Source of the DNA: Xanthomonas arboricola
Lineage (GTDB): Bacteria > Pseudomonadota > Gammaproteobacteria > Xanthomonadales > Xanthomonadaceae
Assembly: GCF_002940665.1 (NCBI RefSeq)
Contig: NZ_MIGY01000003.1
Span: 186,001-250,000, forward strand
Direction of reading: 5' to 3'
Length of the DNA: 64,000 bases
The position numbers and the translations under genes are program-made. The notes under the pieces were generated by a model. That model was not told the DNA's origin. It worked only from the letters and a program-made list of their open reading frames with translations, and did no database searches. Each line of letters starts with the position of its first letter. Position 1 is the stretch's first letter. Positions 63,433 to 64,000 of the stretch are shown one piece after another.

Positions 63433-64000
63433 ATGTCCGAACTTGCCTATCGCCGCATTCTTCTCAAACTTTCCGGGGAGGCGCTGATGGGAGACGGGGA
63501 TTACGGCATCGATCCCAAGGTCATCAATCGCCTGGCCCACGAAGTGATCGAGGCCCAACAGGCCGGCGCGCAGGTCGCGCTGGTGATCGGCGGCGGCAAC
63601 ATCTTCCGCGGCGCCGGCCTGGCCGCCAGCGGCATGGACCGCGTCACCGGCGACCACATGGGCATGCTGGCCACCGTGATCAATGCGCTGGCGATGCAGG
63701 ACGCGCTGGAAAAGCTTGGCGCCAAGGTCCGCGTGATGAGCGCGATCAAGATCAACGATGTCTGCGAGGACTTCATCCGCCGTCGCGCCATCCGCCATCT
63801 GGAGAAGGGCCGCATCGCGATCTTCGCCGCCGGCACCGGCAATCCGTTCTTCACCACCGACTCGGGTGCGGCGCTGCGCGCGATCGAGATCGGCGCCGAC
63901 CTGCTGCTCAAGGCAACCAAGGTCGACGGCGTGTACGACAAGGACCCGAAGAAGCATTCTGACGCAGTGCGTTACGACAGCCTGACCTACGACCAGGTCA
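63433..64000 (+). CDS. pyrH: uridylate kinase, N-terminal part (partial)
   Basis: The frame from ATG 63433 stays open to the window end (189 codons). It begins [20 protein letters not shown] and has [21 protein letters not shown] and [41 protein letters not shown], the UMP-binding part. [36 protein letters not shown] follows. This is bacterial UMP kinase of the amino-acid kinase fold, about 240 aa when complete, so about 50 residues are missing. rpsB-tsf-(HDOD-GGDEF)-pyrH is the expected order with one gene inserted. Confidence 0.97.
   Translation, partial: MSELAYRRILLKLSGEALMGDGDYGIDPKVINRLAHEVIEAQQAGAQVALVIGGGNIFRGAGLAASGMDRVTGDHMGMLATVINALAMQDALEKLGAKVRVMSAIKINDVCEDFIRRRAIRHLEKGRIAIFAAGTGNPFFTTDSGAALRAIEIGADLLLKATKVDGVYDKDPKKHSDAVRYDSLTYDQV

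Noticed and set aside
63393..63962. 189-codon plus-strand frame overlapping pyrH
   Set aside because: Out of frame with the clear UMP kinase sequence starting at 63433.

Overview
The window is a chromosomal segment from a Xanthomonas-type gammaproteobacterium. The G+C content is high. The rpsB-tsf-pyrH block lies beside map-glnD-dapD, and the enzymes, TonB-dependent receptor and POT transporter all look xanthomonad. Three kinds of palindromic intergenic repeats common in such genomes are also present. I cannot resolve the species. I see no insertion sequence, prophage or CRISPR array.

Layout. 1-7,100: end of a glutaryl-CoA dehydrogenase gene, two glycine-zipper envelope proteins, a TatD hydrolase, TcdA, a small c-type cytochrome, a cold-shock protein, a DUF456 membrane protein and outer-membrane phospholipase A. 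7,087-13,404: a glutathione transferase with a short upstream Cys-rich gene that looks frameshifted, class I fumarase, an ABC exporter, ferredoxin-NADP reductase and glutathione peroxidase. 13,844-26,352: peptidases (M3, M14, rhomboid), a POT peptide transporter, a MarR regulator, small hypotheticals, a GH3 beta-glucosidase, tRNA-Leu(CAG) and a DUF2884 protein. 26,374-37,563: a serine hydrolase, a four-gene MarR/EmrAB/OprM-type efflux operon, an AraC regulator, parC and a thiopurine methyltransferase gene broken by one stop codon. Two inverted copies of a ~160-bp palindromic element bracket the efflux-parC block. 37,840-44,481: bacterioferritin, a penicillin-acylase-family enzyme, a TonB siderophore receptor with a Fur-like site, and a beta-helix lipoprotein. 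44,550-53,166: a minus-strand amino-acid and nitrogen cluster (map, glnD, dapD, a small membrane protein, an ArsC-like protein, dapE, then asnB). 53,485-59,278: a spore-coat-U type chaperone-usher pilus operon sitting between map and rpsB. 59,661-64,000: rpsB, tsf, an HDOD-GGDEF protein and the start of pyrH.

The most interesting signal lies between dapE and asnB. A 29-codon minus-strand ORF (46,379-46,468) has eight Asn codons. It is followed by a strong U-tract terminator 5' of asnB. The last codons of the ORF contain a 13-nt sequence that is perfectly complementary to the first arm of that terminator. This is the arrangement of a ribosome-mediated transcription attenuator, here apparently sensing asparagine to control asparagine synthetase. 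I do not recall a description of such a control.

Other points worth attention are a histone-H1-like Lys/Ala-rich extension of about 108 residues on DapD, candidate operators at both MarR genes, repeat elements placed directly after stop codons (one supplies the stop codon of the peroxidase gene), and a duplicated-chaperone pilus locus with an AT-rich promoter region.
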